Assembly: GCF_002811875.1 (NCBI RefSeq)
Contig: NZ_NPDZ01000005.1
Span: 1 to 64,000, forward strand
Direction: 5' to 3'
Origin: Leptospira perolatii
GTDB taxonomy: Bacteria; Spirochaetota; Leptospiria; Leptospirales; Leptospiraceae
Length of the DNA stretch: 64,000 nt
Shown here: in pieces, positions 7,716 through 17,847 of the stretch
Layout: every line of letters starts with the position of its first letter
Numbering within the stretch: the first letter of the stretch is position 1
Made by a program: the position numbers and the translations under genes
Notes under the pieces: model-generated
What the model was told of the DNA's origin: nothing
The model's database searches: none
The model's input: only the letters and a program-made list of their open reading frames with translations

Positions 7716-9304
7716 TGTCCAAAGCAGCCTCTCGAAGTTTCGCACTTTCTTTTTATACTCTCATTTCTCGGATTCTAGGATTATTTAGAGACCACTTCAT
7801 GGCGGTTTCCTTTGGAACCGGAATGGTCGCCTCCGCATTTTCGGTCGCCTACAGATTACCGAATATGTTTCGAAATCTATTAGCGGAAGGAACTCTTTCG
7901 CAATCGTTCATGCCTTTGTACTCCGAAGCTGGGAAAGAAGGCGAGCTCGCGGCTAGAAAAATGAGCGGTGCGGTCTTAAGCTTTTTGGCTGTATTGCTTC
8001 TCGGATTCGTATTTCTGGTCTTTGCGATTTCTCCGACTGCACTTCCTTTGCTTGTAGGAGGTAGCCCTGAATATTCCTCGTTAGTGGTGGAGCTGACCTA
8101 TATATTATTTTTTTTGATAGTAACCGCAAGCTTGTCCGCAATTTTCATGGCGATCTCTAATGTCAAAAATAGATTTTTTGTACCTTCCTTATCGCCGATC
8201 GTTTTGAACTTGAGTTATCTGGTCGTATTCCTTTGCATCTTACCGTTTATCGATACGGATCTAGTCTCCAAAGTTCGGATTCTTTGCTTCGGAATCGTAA
8301 TCGGAGGAATTTTACAGCTTTCGATCCAAGCCTGGTATGTGTACAAGAATGGAGAATGGCCGAAATTTACTTGGAATTATAAACACCCGGCGATTGCTAA
8401 GATTTTCAAACTGATGCTCCCTGCCGCTCTGGGCGGAGGATTTTATCAGTTAGGTTTGCTCGTAGATATTTTTCTCGCGAATTTAGTTCAGAACACCTAT
8501 CCAGGGTTAGGCGCTGTTGTCAGTCTAGATTATGCACAAAGATTGGTCCAGCTCCCAACCGGAATCATCGGTGTCGCTTTGGCCACCACAACACTGCCCG
8601 CGCTCTTGCATTCTTTAAAAGAAGATAAAATGAAGGAGGTCCCCGGAGAGCTTTTGGGCGTGCTCGGATTTGCTTCTTTTTTGACAGTTCCGGCGGCACT
8701 TGGAATGGGGATCTTAGCGGGTCCGATTTTAGACGCTATTTATTTTGGGGGAAGATGGGATCATGTAGCGACTCAAACAGCCTTGACCCCGCTCATTTTT
8801 TACTCTCTTGCAGTTCCATTTTATAGCATGAACAAGGTTCTGATTTCTTCCTTTTATGCATTTCAGGACACGAAGACTCCTCTGAAAATACAGGCCTTTT
8901 CTTTTTTAGTAAATCTTCTCTTGAATCTATCCTTGGTTTGGCAGTTAAAGCATTCTGCGATTGCTCTTTCCTCAGCGATCGCCGCCATGATTACCTGGAC
9001 CCTGCTCGCGAGAAATTTGCGGCTGCACGGAGTATCCTTCCCCTGGTCTAGTTTTTTGAGAAAACTGTTCGGGATTTTGATCCCGACGCTTTGTATGAGT
9101 TCGTTTTTACTTGCCTATTTGTATTTCTTCCACGAAAAACTGATCGTTTATCTTTCCGATTTTGGGTTTAGCTACGCAAACTGTTCCAGGATTTCCTTAG
9201 TGTTCGCAATCTTGCCTGCTTTGGCTTTTTTTTCTGGAACTAGTCTGATTTTGAAGCTTCCTGAGATACAATTAATTCTTGGAAAGATTTTTCGAAACCG
9301 ATAG
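7715..9304 (+). CDS. murJ: Lipid II flippase MurJ
   Basis: MurJ moves lipid II across the inner membrane for peptidoglycan synthesis. The 529-residue protein has about 14 hydrophobic segments and the MOP/MVF-type N-terminus: SRILGLFRDHFMAVSFGTG, then AYRLPNMFRNLLAEGTLSQS, which carries the conserved arginines of the central cavity. Later family segments are LDYAQRLVQLPTGIIGVAL and YSMNKVLISSFYAFQDTKTP. ATG 7715 overlaps the previous stop as TAATG, indicating translational coupling with the STAS/zinc-ribbon gene. Confidence 0.95.
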   Translation: MSKAASRSFALSFYTLISRILGLFRDHFMAVSFGTGMVASAFSVAYRLPNMFRNLLAEGTLSQSFMPLYSEAGKEGELAARKMSGAVLSFLAVLLLGFVFLVFAISPTALPLLVGGSPEYSSLVVELTYILFFLIVTASLSAIFMAISNVKNRFFVPSLSPIVLNLSYLVVFLCILPFIDTDLVSKVRILCFGIVIGGILQLSIQAWYVYKNGEWPKFTWNYKHPAIAKIFKLMLPAALGGGFYQLGLLVDIFLANLVQNTYPGLGAVVSLDYAQRLVQLPTGIIGVALATTTLPALLHSLKEDKMKEVPGELLGVLGFASFLTVPAALGMGILAGPILDAIYFGGRWDHVATQTALTPLIFYSLAVPFYSMNKVLISSFYAFQDTKTPLKIQAFSFLVNLLLNLSLVWQLKHSAIALSSAIAAMITWTLLARNLRLHGVSFPWSSFLRKLFGILIPTLCMSSFLLAYLYFFHEKLIVYLSDFGFSYANCSRISLVFAILPALAFFSGTSLILKLPEIQLILGKIFRNR

Positions 9305-9327
9305 AGTTGCTTATTCACCGAAATGCG

Positions 9328-9549
9328 ATGAAGCTGGAAGTGAAGGTAAAGCCGAATTCTAAGAAGCCCTCGGTAGAAAAAATAGAGGAAGGAAAATGGG
9401 TTATAGCCGTTCGAGAGCCAGCCATGGATGGAAGAGCCAACGAGGCAGTGATCCTTGCGGTTGCGGAAGAACTGGGAGTTCCGAAAAGCAGGGTGCAGAT
9501 TTTAAGAGGGCAGAAGGGAAAAATCAAACTACTAGAAATTCTGGAGTAA
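9328..9549 (+). CDS. DUF167/YggU family protein
   Basis: A small (73 residues) member of the UPF0235/DUF167 family, whose function is unsettled. The family signatures are present: KVKPNSKKPSV near the start, then REPAMDGRANEAVI and SRVQILRGQKGKIKLLEI. I chose ATG 9328 (MKLEVKVKP) because the family begins there; TTG 9307 would add seven residues. It follows murJ by about 20 nt and probably ends the operon or reads into the giant gene. Confidence 0.88.
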   Translation: MKLEVKVKPNSKKPSVEKIEEGKWVIAVREPAMDGRANEAVILAVAEELGVPKSRVQILRGQKGKIKLLEILE

Positions 9550-9560
9550 GACTCCAAATT

Positions 9561-9574
9561 GCAGGAGTTCCTGC
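9561..9574 (+). promoter_or_regulatory. Palindrome enclosing the ribosome site of the giant gene
   Basis: GCAGGA-GT-TCCTGC is a 14-nt inverted repeat ending one base before the TTG start at 9575, and it contains the AGGAG ribosome site. A second small repeat (TGGAGT and ACTCCA, about 9542-9556) overlaps the preceding stop codon. If folded in RNA, the first hairpin would hide the ribosome site (inference). Confidence 0.4.
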
Positions 9575-12500
9575 TTGAGTCGTTCTTTCTCAAGATTTAC
9601 AAATTCCTTTGTCATAGTCCTGGTCTTTGTTTGCCTGTTTTCGCAGAATCTTTTTGCGGAAGAGGATCATTTCGACAAGCTGACTTCCGAAAGAAAGCCG
9701 ATTTACGGGAGTGAAAAAGAGGAAAAATACGCGGTCAAAGGAATGATCGTGAATGTGGAAAATTGGCAGGACCATTTTTCCATCGATGCCTTTTTTCTAC
9801 TTAGCTACACTAGTTATCCTAGTTTTAAAGAATTCACCGCTTATCCTTTTATCTATAGTCTCAGCTCTAAGAAATCAGATTCCTATAGAACCTGGTTTTT
9901 TCCACTTTTTCGTGCACAAAAAATTGATACGAAAGACCGTGTAGACACCTCGTTTCTCTCTCCACTATTCTATTATAGTGGGAGCTCCTACAATATCGGA
10001 AAAGACTCTGCTTCAGAAGAAAGCATGCATCTTTCTCCTTTGCATTATTACTCGTATCAAAAAAACGGAAACTTTTTAAGAGAGAAGCTTCGATTTCCTT
10101 CCTTCTTTCCTTTATTAGGAACTTCTAATGAATCGATAGAAGGTAGAACCAAATCATTCAGCTATGCTCTTCCTCTGCTCTACTTTAAGAGCACGACCCC
10201 GGAGGATACTTGGACCCACTTTTTACTTTTTCATAAAGGAAAGGACCAATCCAAGGATTACGGTGCGGTTTTGCCGTTATTTTACTGGAGTTACGGGGAA
10301 TCGGTCCGAAGTTTTACCTTTCTTCCTTTACTCCATTTTTCCAAGGACGAGAGATCCGGAAATAAGGGGAGGTTCGTTTCTCCTTTGTTTACCAGATACT
10401 GGGAAGAGTCTGCACCCGGCAGTCCTATGAATCGCACATACAACCGTTATACGGTTCCGCTTTTGCTATTTTTCCGTTCCAGTGCGGAAGAATACGGACA
10501 AAAGGTAAGCTCTACTACCTTCTTTCCGGGGCTTTATAGAAACTTCGAAAAAGAAAGCGGGACAGTAACCAACCTACTCTTGTTATCCGGTTGGAGAACG
10601 GACAGGGAAGGAGACTTAAAGAACGCTTATCTATTTCCGTTCTATTTTTACGAAAGGTACAGATCTCTCGTAATCAACCCATTCTATTTCAACTTTGGCT
10701 CTACTACTTTCGGTATTTTGCCTCCTTATTATCATTACAAAGACCAGAACGAGACTACATTCTATTTTTTGAATACATACTATAGTAATAAAGAAGGTAT
10801 CAATAAGACACTCATATTTTTTCCTCTATTTTATTCGAAGGATACACCTTCTGAAAAGACTTGGATCGTACTGGGATATTTTCGAAATAGTAATTCTTCA
10901 GGAATTCAGAGATATTTTATAAACACCTATTGGGAGAGGGATCTCAAAGGAGAAACCAAAGAACTTGTATTTTTCCCATTGGTATTTTATAAAAAAGATA
11001 AATATAATACATTCCTTCCGATTTATTTCAGTACTCAAAGTCCGGGAAAAGAATACACATTTGTGATACCGAGCCTTTTCTGGAGCACGGAAGGGAACGC
11101 AAAGACTTTTCTATTCTTTCCGTTTTTCTATTCGTACAGGTCTCCAGAATCTTCCACGAATTTTTTCCTGAATACCTATTGGAATCGGAATCCAAAAGAC
11201 GGTTCTACCAATCGGTTTGTATTTTTTCCATTCTACTTTTATGATAAAGATTCGAATCAGTCGTCCGAGTCGAGAACCGTGTTCCCTCTCTTTCACAGAA
11301 GCACGGACCCGAGTTCGAGTCGCACACTGGTTTTGAATACGTATTGGAGCACTGATGCTAAAACCGGAGACTGGACCAGGTTTGTAATTTTTCCGCTTTG
11401 GTATTATTCGAATAATTTTAGAGAGCGTAATTATACATTCCTTCCCATTTTTCATCGTTCTGTTTCTGAGCAAGAAAGTACGACGGTGATATTTCCGTTG
11501 TATTATGGTAGAAATTCCAAAACGGAATCGTACTCACTTTACGGTCCGGTAGAAGTAAGTGAAAAAATTACTGAGTCTTCTGTTCGTGTTTATCCGTTTT
11601 TCTATTCGGCAAAAAGTGATTACAGGTCCTATTGGAACTTCTTAGGTTTAACCGGAAGGGGAGGCGACTCTTCCGGAGCCACTAAATACGCCTATTTATT
11701 TCCGTTTTATTTCTATAGCAGAAATCAATTTAACGTAGTTTTTCCTTTTTATTTTCGATTTGGATTTGACCAGAACGATTACAGTTCCTTTGGACTTTTT
11801 CATTACGTAAAGAGAAGTCCGAAGTTAGACAGAACTTGGGCCTTGCTCTATTATTCTAAAGAGGATCGTGTAGCTAAGGAATCTTCCCTGTACGCTGTGC
11901 CATTATATTATGAGTGGGACACTCCGCGAAGCAAGGGGATGATCTTTCTTCCTTTCAGGATCAAATTCGAGGAAGCGGATAAATCCATTGATCTGAATAT
12001 CGCAGGTCTCTCTTTTTCTAAAAGTTTGAGTACGCTACAAGGTGGCGCGTCTATCGGAAGCAGCGGAAAAGATCTGTATTTAGATACAGATATATCCTGG
12101 TTTTATAATATTTTTAGATACTCTCGTAGAGATCCCGTTTCTAAGGACACAATACTTTGGTGGACAAAGCCACTCGAAGAAAGCCCGCCAAATACGGGTG
12201 AAGTTTCGGAAGGGAAAGAAGCACGAAGAGATTCTACACCAGCAAACGGTCCAATCGCTACGGAAGCCTCACCTAAGCAAAATCAGGCGGCTGAGTCGGG
12301 GGATGGACTTAGAAAATACACAGGACTTTCCAGAGAGACATCTAGGGAATTTAGAGGGATCAGCGCTCTTTTCGGAATCGCGAGTTATGAAAGAGGAGAT
12401 GATAAAAGACATGTGAGAGTCTTGCCTCTTGCTTGGTTTTCCTGGTCGGAACAAACCAAGGATAAAGTAAACTTTTGGCTTTTGCCCCCTACGATTTGGA

Positions 12501-15208
12501 GCACGATCGGAGAACAGTCTTATAGAGTGATCTTTCCTTTCTTTGCTAGGCAGGATGATAAGAAGGACTTCCAGGAGGCCTGGTTGATCCTCGGATTTTT
12601 ACGCGGGAAAAAAGGAGAAGAAAGAGATTACTCAGTACTTTGGCCTTTCTTTCGAGTGTATGGATCTCCTACAACTTGGGGATTCCGTCTTCTTCCTTTT
12701 GTGGTCCATGATTATTCTCCGGAAAGATCCAAGACTTGGAGCTTATTTCTGACTCGGACAAGAGAGACCGCCGAAAATGGAGAAGTAATCTCTTGGCATT
12801 CCATTTTACCTCCGCTATTTCATTCAAAAGAAATCAATCGAACCTCACCTAGCGGATTGCAGGAGAGAGAAGGTTATTCTACTTTTTTTCCTCTCTACTA
12901 TCGTGATTATAAATATGCTTCTTCAAATACGATAGGAAGCGGCGAGTCCAAGTTTCTTACTCTATTATCTTATTATAAAAATGTTTTAGACTCTACGGGC
13001 CGAGAAGAGACTAGATTTCTTTTTCCACTGTTCCCTTTGTATTCTTATTCCAGTGTAAAGGAAGCTGGATTGTCCGAGGAAAAGAGAAGAAGAAGCCATT
13101 TGATTTGGCCCCTAGCGTTTTATTATAGTAGCGACGATGTTTCTAGCTCGTTCTTTGTTTTAGGAGCATATCGATTCAGGGAACCTAGGTCTTCTTCCTG
13201 GGGATTTTTAGGAATCGTAGATTATTCTTGGGAAGACCGAGGTTCGAACCAGGCAAATTCTAGCTTCCGAGTATTTCCATTCTATTTTTATAATTCTAGT
13301 ACTAGGACAACGGTGATTGAAAGGTCTGCCGTCGATCCTGTTCCGTCCGGAACTTCGACTATTTCGAGTTGGACGTTGAATCGATGGTCAGCTTTAGTGC
13401 CGCTATTGTGGAGTTACGAAGCCAATGATATTGACTATGGTGAAGGAAAAGGTACTTCTTTCAGCAGCTTTTGGACGCCAATTTATCATAGGACTAGATA
13501 TACCGGATTACAAGAAGGCGAAAATTCTGCGAAAGACATCATTTATCCTCTGGCTTTTTACTATAAGAGAGACGCTACTACGTCCACATTATTTGCGTTA
13601 GGTTATTACTCGGACAAAACCGAAGAGACGCAATATCGCACGTTTTTAGGATTGATCGCTTCTGAATCTACGAAGATTGGCAAAGATAAAGTGGATGAAT
13701 CCTTCTACGCATTTCCTTTCTATTTTTCTAAAGTAAGAAAAGAAAAGGAGAAGTTGATTTATTCCGAAACGATTGTGCCCATCGTTTGGTATTCCGAACT
13801 GAACCAAGAGTCCTACTCTTGGAGTTTTCTCATTCTGCTAAACGGAAGCGAATCCAAAGAAAAAAAATCTTTCACACTGTTTCCTTTCTATTCCAGGACG
13901 GACACGAATACATCCGGTTACAAGAGTTCAGTACTTTGGGGACTTCCGTACTATTACGAAAAATCAGAACTTTCTTCGGGGTATTGGGATTCTGTACTTG
14001 TGCTGCCATTCGGAGTATTTTCAAAAGAGGGCAGAAAGGATAATCCGAACGAGGACAAATCCAGCTCGTTTCACTTTTTTCCTTTCTTGACGATGTACAC
14101 ATCTGACACTTCGAGCGAAAGCTTTCTGTTTTGGTTAGGGCTGATGTACGAATCGAACCGTTACGCTCAGTCTAGTTCCTGGGAAACTTCTTTCTTGAAA
14201 TTGATTTCTTTAAAGCGAAGTACCGACGTTTCGGAAAAAGTGACTCGATTCTATTTGTTTCCATTCCTCTACGCAAGAGAAACTTCCTTAAACCAAGGGA
14301 AGGGACTCGGGGATAACGGTAAGTGGTTTTTGTTCCCTGCTTTTTATTATGACCACGAGACTCTTGTGGAAGGAACTTCCTACCACTTAAATCTACTTTT
14401 GCTGATAGATGTTGCGAACGATCCGGTACTCCAAAAAAGAAGAACGATATTCGGACCTCTCTTCCATTATTCCGGAACTCAATCTTCCGGTTGGGGACTC
14501 GCTCCATTGGTTCTTCGTTTTAAGGACATGGACTCTTCTTTTTGGTGGGCTTTCGGTTTTTACGGTTACTCTGACACAGATGGAGATAGATGGGGATTCG
14601 CGGGATTGCTCGATGTAAAAAATGAAATACAGACCAAAAGAAAACAGGTCCAAGCATTCTTGGGAATTTTTCACGGAAATTACGACCAGGATAGAACTCG
14701 CTGGGCGATTTTGGGTGGATTGCTCGCCGGTTACGAAAGCCAACATGATTTGACAGACATGAACTTGCTCTGGCTGAGATACAGAAGCGCGCCAGATGAG
14801 AGACTGCATAATTTCCTTCCGGTCTACTATTACCATCGCGAAGGAGAAGAGTATTCCGCTCTGGTGCCTCCGGTGTTGGGATATTTCTCTTCGGAAAAAG
14901 ACGGAAGATTCGATCTTCTCGGTTTAGGATTGCTGTACTATCGGAATCAATCCGTCAGCGCAAAAGAAGATACTCTCTTGGTCGGGCCGGGCTTATTCTA
15001 CTATAAAGAAGTGCAAGCAGCAAGAGGGTATAAATCTTGGGGAATCTTGACTATCCCCGGTGTCTGGGATGGAATACTTTTCGATTATGAAAGAGAAGAG
15101 GAGAATTCGTATCGAAGCTGGTCTATTCTGAAAATCTTATATAGTAGAACTACGGAAAGGGAAGGAAAAACTTATAGTAGAATTCTCGGGGTCAAAGTTC
15201 CGTTCTAA
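9575..15208 (+). CDS. Giant secreted protein made of aromatic-proline beta repeats
   Basis: An 1877-residue protein that I do not recognise. An export signal (SFVIVLVFVCLFSQNLFA, cleavage near residue 28) is followed by an almost unbroken series of short segments of the form F-P-L/F-x-Y/F/W-Y, such as LFPFYFYE, FFPLFYSK, FPLWYYSN and LPIFHRSV. I count about fifty, spaced roughly 30-45 residues. NTYW recurs within units, for example INTYWERD, LNTYWNRN and LNTYWSTD. Alternating aromatic and polar residues predict beta strands. A charged, Pro/Ser/Ala-rich linker (about 865-915) splits it into two halves. TTG 9575 sits next to a palindrome covering AGGAG. A terminator follows. A surface or outer-membrane location is likely, either as a large beta structure or a solenoid (inference). 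Confidence 0.85.
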   Translation: MSRSFSRFTNSFVIVLVFVCLFSQNLFAEEDHFDKLTSERKPIYGSEKEEKYAVKGMIVNVENWQDHFSIDAFFLLSYTSYPSFKEFTAYPFIYSLSSKKSDSYRTWFFPLFRAQKIDTKDRVDTSFLSPLFYYSGSSYNIGKDSASEESMHLSPLHYYSYQKNGNFLREKLRFPSFFPLLGTSNESIEGRTKSFSYALPLLYFKSTTPEDTWTHFLLFHKGKDQSKDYGAVLPLFYWSYGESVRSFTFLPLLHFSKDERSGNKGRFVSPLFTRYWEESAPGSPMNRTYNRYTVPLLLFFRSSAEEYGQKVSSTTFFPGLYRNFEKESGTVTNLLLLSGWRTDREGDLKNAYLFPFYFYERYRSLVINPFYFNFGSTTFGILPPYYHYKDQNETTFYFLNTYYSNKEGINKTLIFFPLFYSKDTPSEKTWIVLGYFRNSNSSGIQRYFINTYWERDLKGETKELVFFPLVFYKKDKYNTFLPIYFSTQSPGKEYTFVIPSLFWSTEGNAKTFLFFPFFYSYRSPESSTNFFLNTYWNRNPKDGSTNRFVFFPFYFYDKDSNQSSESRTVFPLFHRSTDPSSSRTLVLNTYWSTDAKTGDWTRFVIFPLWYYSNNFRERNYTFLPIFHRSVSEQESTTVIFPLYYGRNSKTESYSLYGPVEVSEKITESSVRVYPFFYSAKSDYRSYWNFLGLTGRGGDSSGATKYAYLFPFYFYSRNQFNVVFPFYFRFGFDQNDYSSFGLFHYVKRSPKLDRTWALLYYSKEDRVAKESSLYAVPLYYEWDTPRSKGMIFLPFRIKFEEADKSIDLNIAGLSFSKSLSTLQGGASIGSSGKDLYLDTDISWFYNIFRYSRRDPVSKDTILWWTKPLEESPPNTGEVSEGKEARRDSTPANGPIATEASPKQNQAAESGDGLRKYTGLSRETSREFRGISALFGIASYERGDDKRHVRVLPLAWFSWSEQTKDKVNFWLLPPTIWSTIGEQSYRVIFPFFARQDDKKDFQEAWLILGFLRGKKGEERDYSVLWPFFRVYGSPTTWGFRLLPFVVHDYSPERSKTWSLFLTRTRETAENGEVISWHSILPPLFHSKEINRTSPSGLQEREGYSTFFPLYYRDYKYASSNTIGSGESKFLTLLSYYKNVLDSTGREETRFLFPLFPLYSYSSVKEAGLSEEKRRRSHLIWPLAFYYSSDDVSSSFFVLGAYRFREPRSSSWGFLGIVDYSWEDRGSNQANSSFRVFPFYFYNSSTRTTVIERSAVDPVPSGTSTISSWTLNRWSALVPLLWSYEANDIDYGEGKGTSFSSFWTPIYHRTRYTGLQEGENSAKDIIYPLAFYYKRDATTSTLFALGYYSDKTEETQYRTFLGLIASESTKIGKDKVDESFYAFPFYFSKVRKEKEKLIYSETIVPIVWYSELNQESYSWSFLILLNGSESKEKKSFTLFPFYSRTDTNTSGYKSSVLWGLPYYYEKSELSSGYWDSVLVLPFGVFSKEGRKDNPNEDKSSSFHFFPFLTMYTSDTSSESFLFWLGLMYESNRYAQSSSWETSFLKLISLKRSTDVSEKVTRFYLFPFLYARETSLNQGKGLGDNGKWFLFPAFYYDHETLVEGTSYHLNLLLLIDVANDPVLQKRRTIFGPLFHYSGTQSSGWGLAPLVLRFKDMDSSFWWAFGFYGYSDTDGDRWGFAGLLDVKNEIQTKRKQVQAFLGIFHGNYDQDRTRWAILGGLLAGYESQHDLTDMNLLWLRYRSAPDERLHNFLPVYYYHREGEEYSALVPPVLGYFSSEKDGRFDLLGLGLLYYRNQSVSAKEDTLLVGPGLFYYKEVQAARGYKSWGILTIPGVWDGILFDYEREEENSYRSWSILKILYSRTTEREGKTYSRILGVKVPF

Positions 15209-15216
15209 TTCGTAAT

Positions 15217-15248
15217 AAAAAAGCCGGGATAGAAACTCCCGGCTTTTT
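15217..15248. terminator. Bidirectional intrinsic terminator
   Basis: GCCGGGA (15223-15229) pairs with TCCCGGC (15237-15243) over a 7-nt loop. An A-run lies on the left and a T-run on the right, so it can stop transcription from both the giant gene (+) and groEL (-). Confidence 0.9.
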
Positions 15249-15292
15249 ACTTCCTATTGAAGGAAAGGTAGGGTAGAGAGAAGGCATTTGCC

Positions 15293-16936
<1,644 letters not shown>

Positions 16937-16952
16937 TTAACCATCCTCTAAT

Positions 16953-17240
16953 TTACTTTTTCACGATCGCGAGAATATCACTTTCGCGAATGATAAGATA
17001 TTCTTTGCCGTCAGCCTTGACTTCTGTTCCCGAATATTTGCCGTAAAGAACGCTATCTCCTACTTTCACTTCGATCGGGATTTGCTTTCCGTCCTCATAA
17101 CGACCGCTTCCGACTTCTACAACTCTCCCTTCTTGGGGTTTCTCTTTTGCTGTATCCGGAACAAAGATGCTTCCAATTTTTTCTTCAGCTTCTTGTTTAG
17201 GTTCGATCAGGACCCTGTCTCCTAGGGGTTTGATTGCCAT
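16953..17240 (-). CDS. groS: Co-chaperonin GroES
   Basis: The 95-residue lid of the GroEL cage. It has the N-terminal [10 protein letters not shown] strand, the mobile-loop region (about 17-32, [17 protein letters not shown]) and the C-terminal [14 protein letters not shown] strong ribosome site (AAAGGAG) precedes ATG 17240. It is the first gene of the groES-groEL operon, behind two CIRCE operators. Confidence 0.99.
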   Translation of the reverse strand: MAIKPLGDRVLIEPKQEAEEKIGSIFVPDTAKEKPQEGRVVEVGSGRYEDGKQIPIEVKVGDSVLYGKYSGTEVKADGKEYLIIRESDILAIVKK

Positions 17241-17276
17241 AGAAAATTCTCCTTTTAAATTTTAATCATGAGTCGT

Positions 17277-17303
17277 TTAGCACTATAAGAAAAAGAGTGC
17301 TTA
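17277..17303 (-). promoter_or_regulatory. Proximal CIRCE operator (HrcA site)
   Basis: TTAGCACTA, then 9 nt, then GAGTGCTTA: two mismatches from the consensus TTAGCACTC-N9-GAGTGCTAA. It lies 36 nt upstream of the groES start. HrcA bound here would repress the chaperonin operon outside heat shock. Confidence 0.92.
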
Positions 17304-17341
17304 TTACCTTTACCAGGAGAATCCAAAAGCACCTCGGGTGT

Positions 17342-17368
17342 CAAGCACTTTGTGCCCAAGAGTGCTAA
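17342..17368 (-). promoter_or_regulatory. Distal CIRCE operator
   Basis: CAAGCACTT, 9 nt, then GAGTGCTAA. The right arm is a perfect consensus half and the left arm is degenerate. It lies 65 bp from the proximal CIRCE. A TTGACA hexamer on the minus strand (17339-17344) overlaps its edge and could be a -35 element, but I see no convincing matching -10. Confidence 0.82.
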
Positions 17369-17494
17369 TAATTTCGGCAAATCTTTACAGAGAGTTCTTA
17401 TCTTGCAGTTTTGGCGAAGAGCGCAGAAACTCAGATTTGCGGTTGCGGATAGTTTTTCCCTCCAGTATTCTAGGAAATCGGAGAATAGAAGATC

Positions 17495-17830
17495 ATGGTT
17501 GAAGAGAAGAAATATACTACTTTGAAAGAATTCTGGCCTTTTTATTTGAGGGAGCACTCGAATCCGCTAAATCGATTTTTACATTTTGTCGGAACTTCGA
17601 TCGCACTAGCCTGGATACTCTCTGCAGTTGCATTTTTAAATCCTTGGTACTTGCTAGGAGCCTTATTTAGCGGGTATCTTTTTGCTTGGACTGGCCATTT
17701 CTTTGTAGAAAAGAATCGTCCGGCGACCTTTACTTATCCGTTTAAATCCTTCGTCAGCGATTGGATTATGTTTTTCTATATTCTTACCGGACAGATCGGT
17801 AAGGAATTGCAAAAAGCCGGAGTAAAGTAG
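17495..17830 (+). CDS. DUF962/Mpo1-like membrane protein
   Basis: A 111-residue member of the DUF962 family, which includes yeast Mpo1, a dioxygenase acting on 2-hydroxy fatty acids. The signature segments are REHSNPLNRFLHFVGT (His21 and His31 region), TGHFFVEKNRPATF (His68) and SDWIMF. Two or three hydrophobic segments cover about residues 34-66 and 88-100. ATG 17495 is used. It is transcribed divergently from groES, about 250 nt away, and converges on the cyclase gene. The enzymatic role in Leptospira is inferred from the family only. Confidence 0.85.
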   Translation: MVEEKKYTTLKEFWPFYLREHSNPLNRFLHFVGTSIALAWILSAVAFLNPWYLLGALFSGYLFAWTGHFFVEKNRPATFTYPFKSFVSDWIMFFYILTGQIGKELQKAGVK

Positions 17831-17847
17831 GCGAAACCGTTCCTTTG

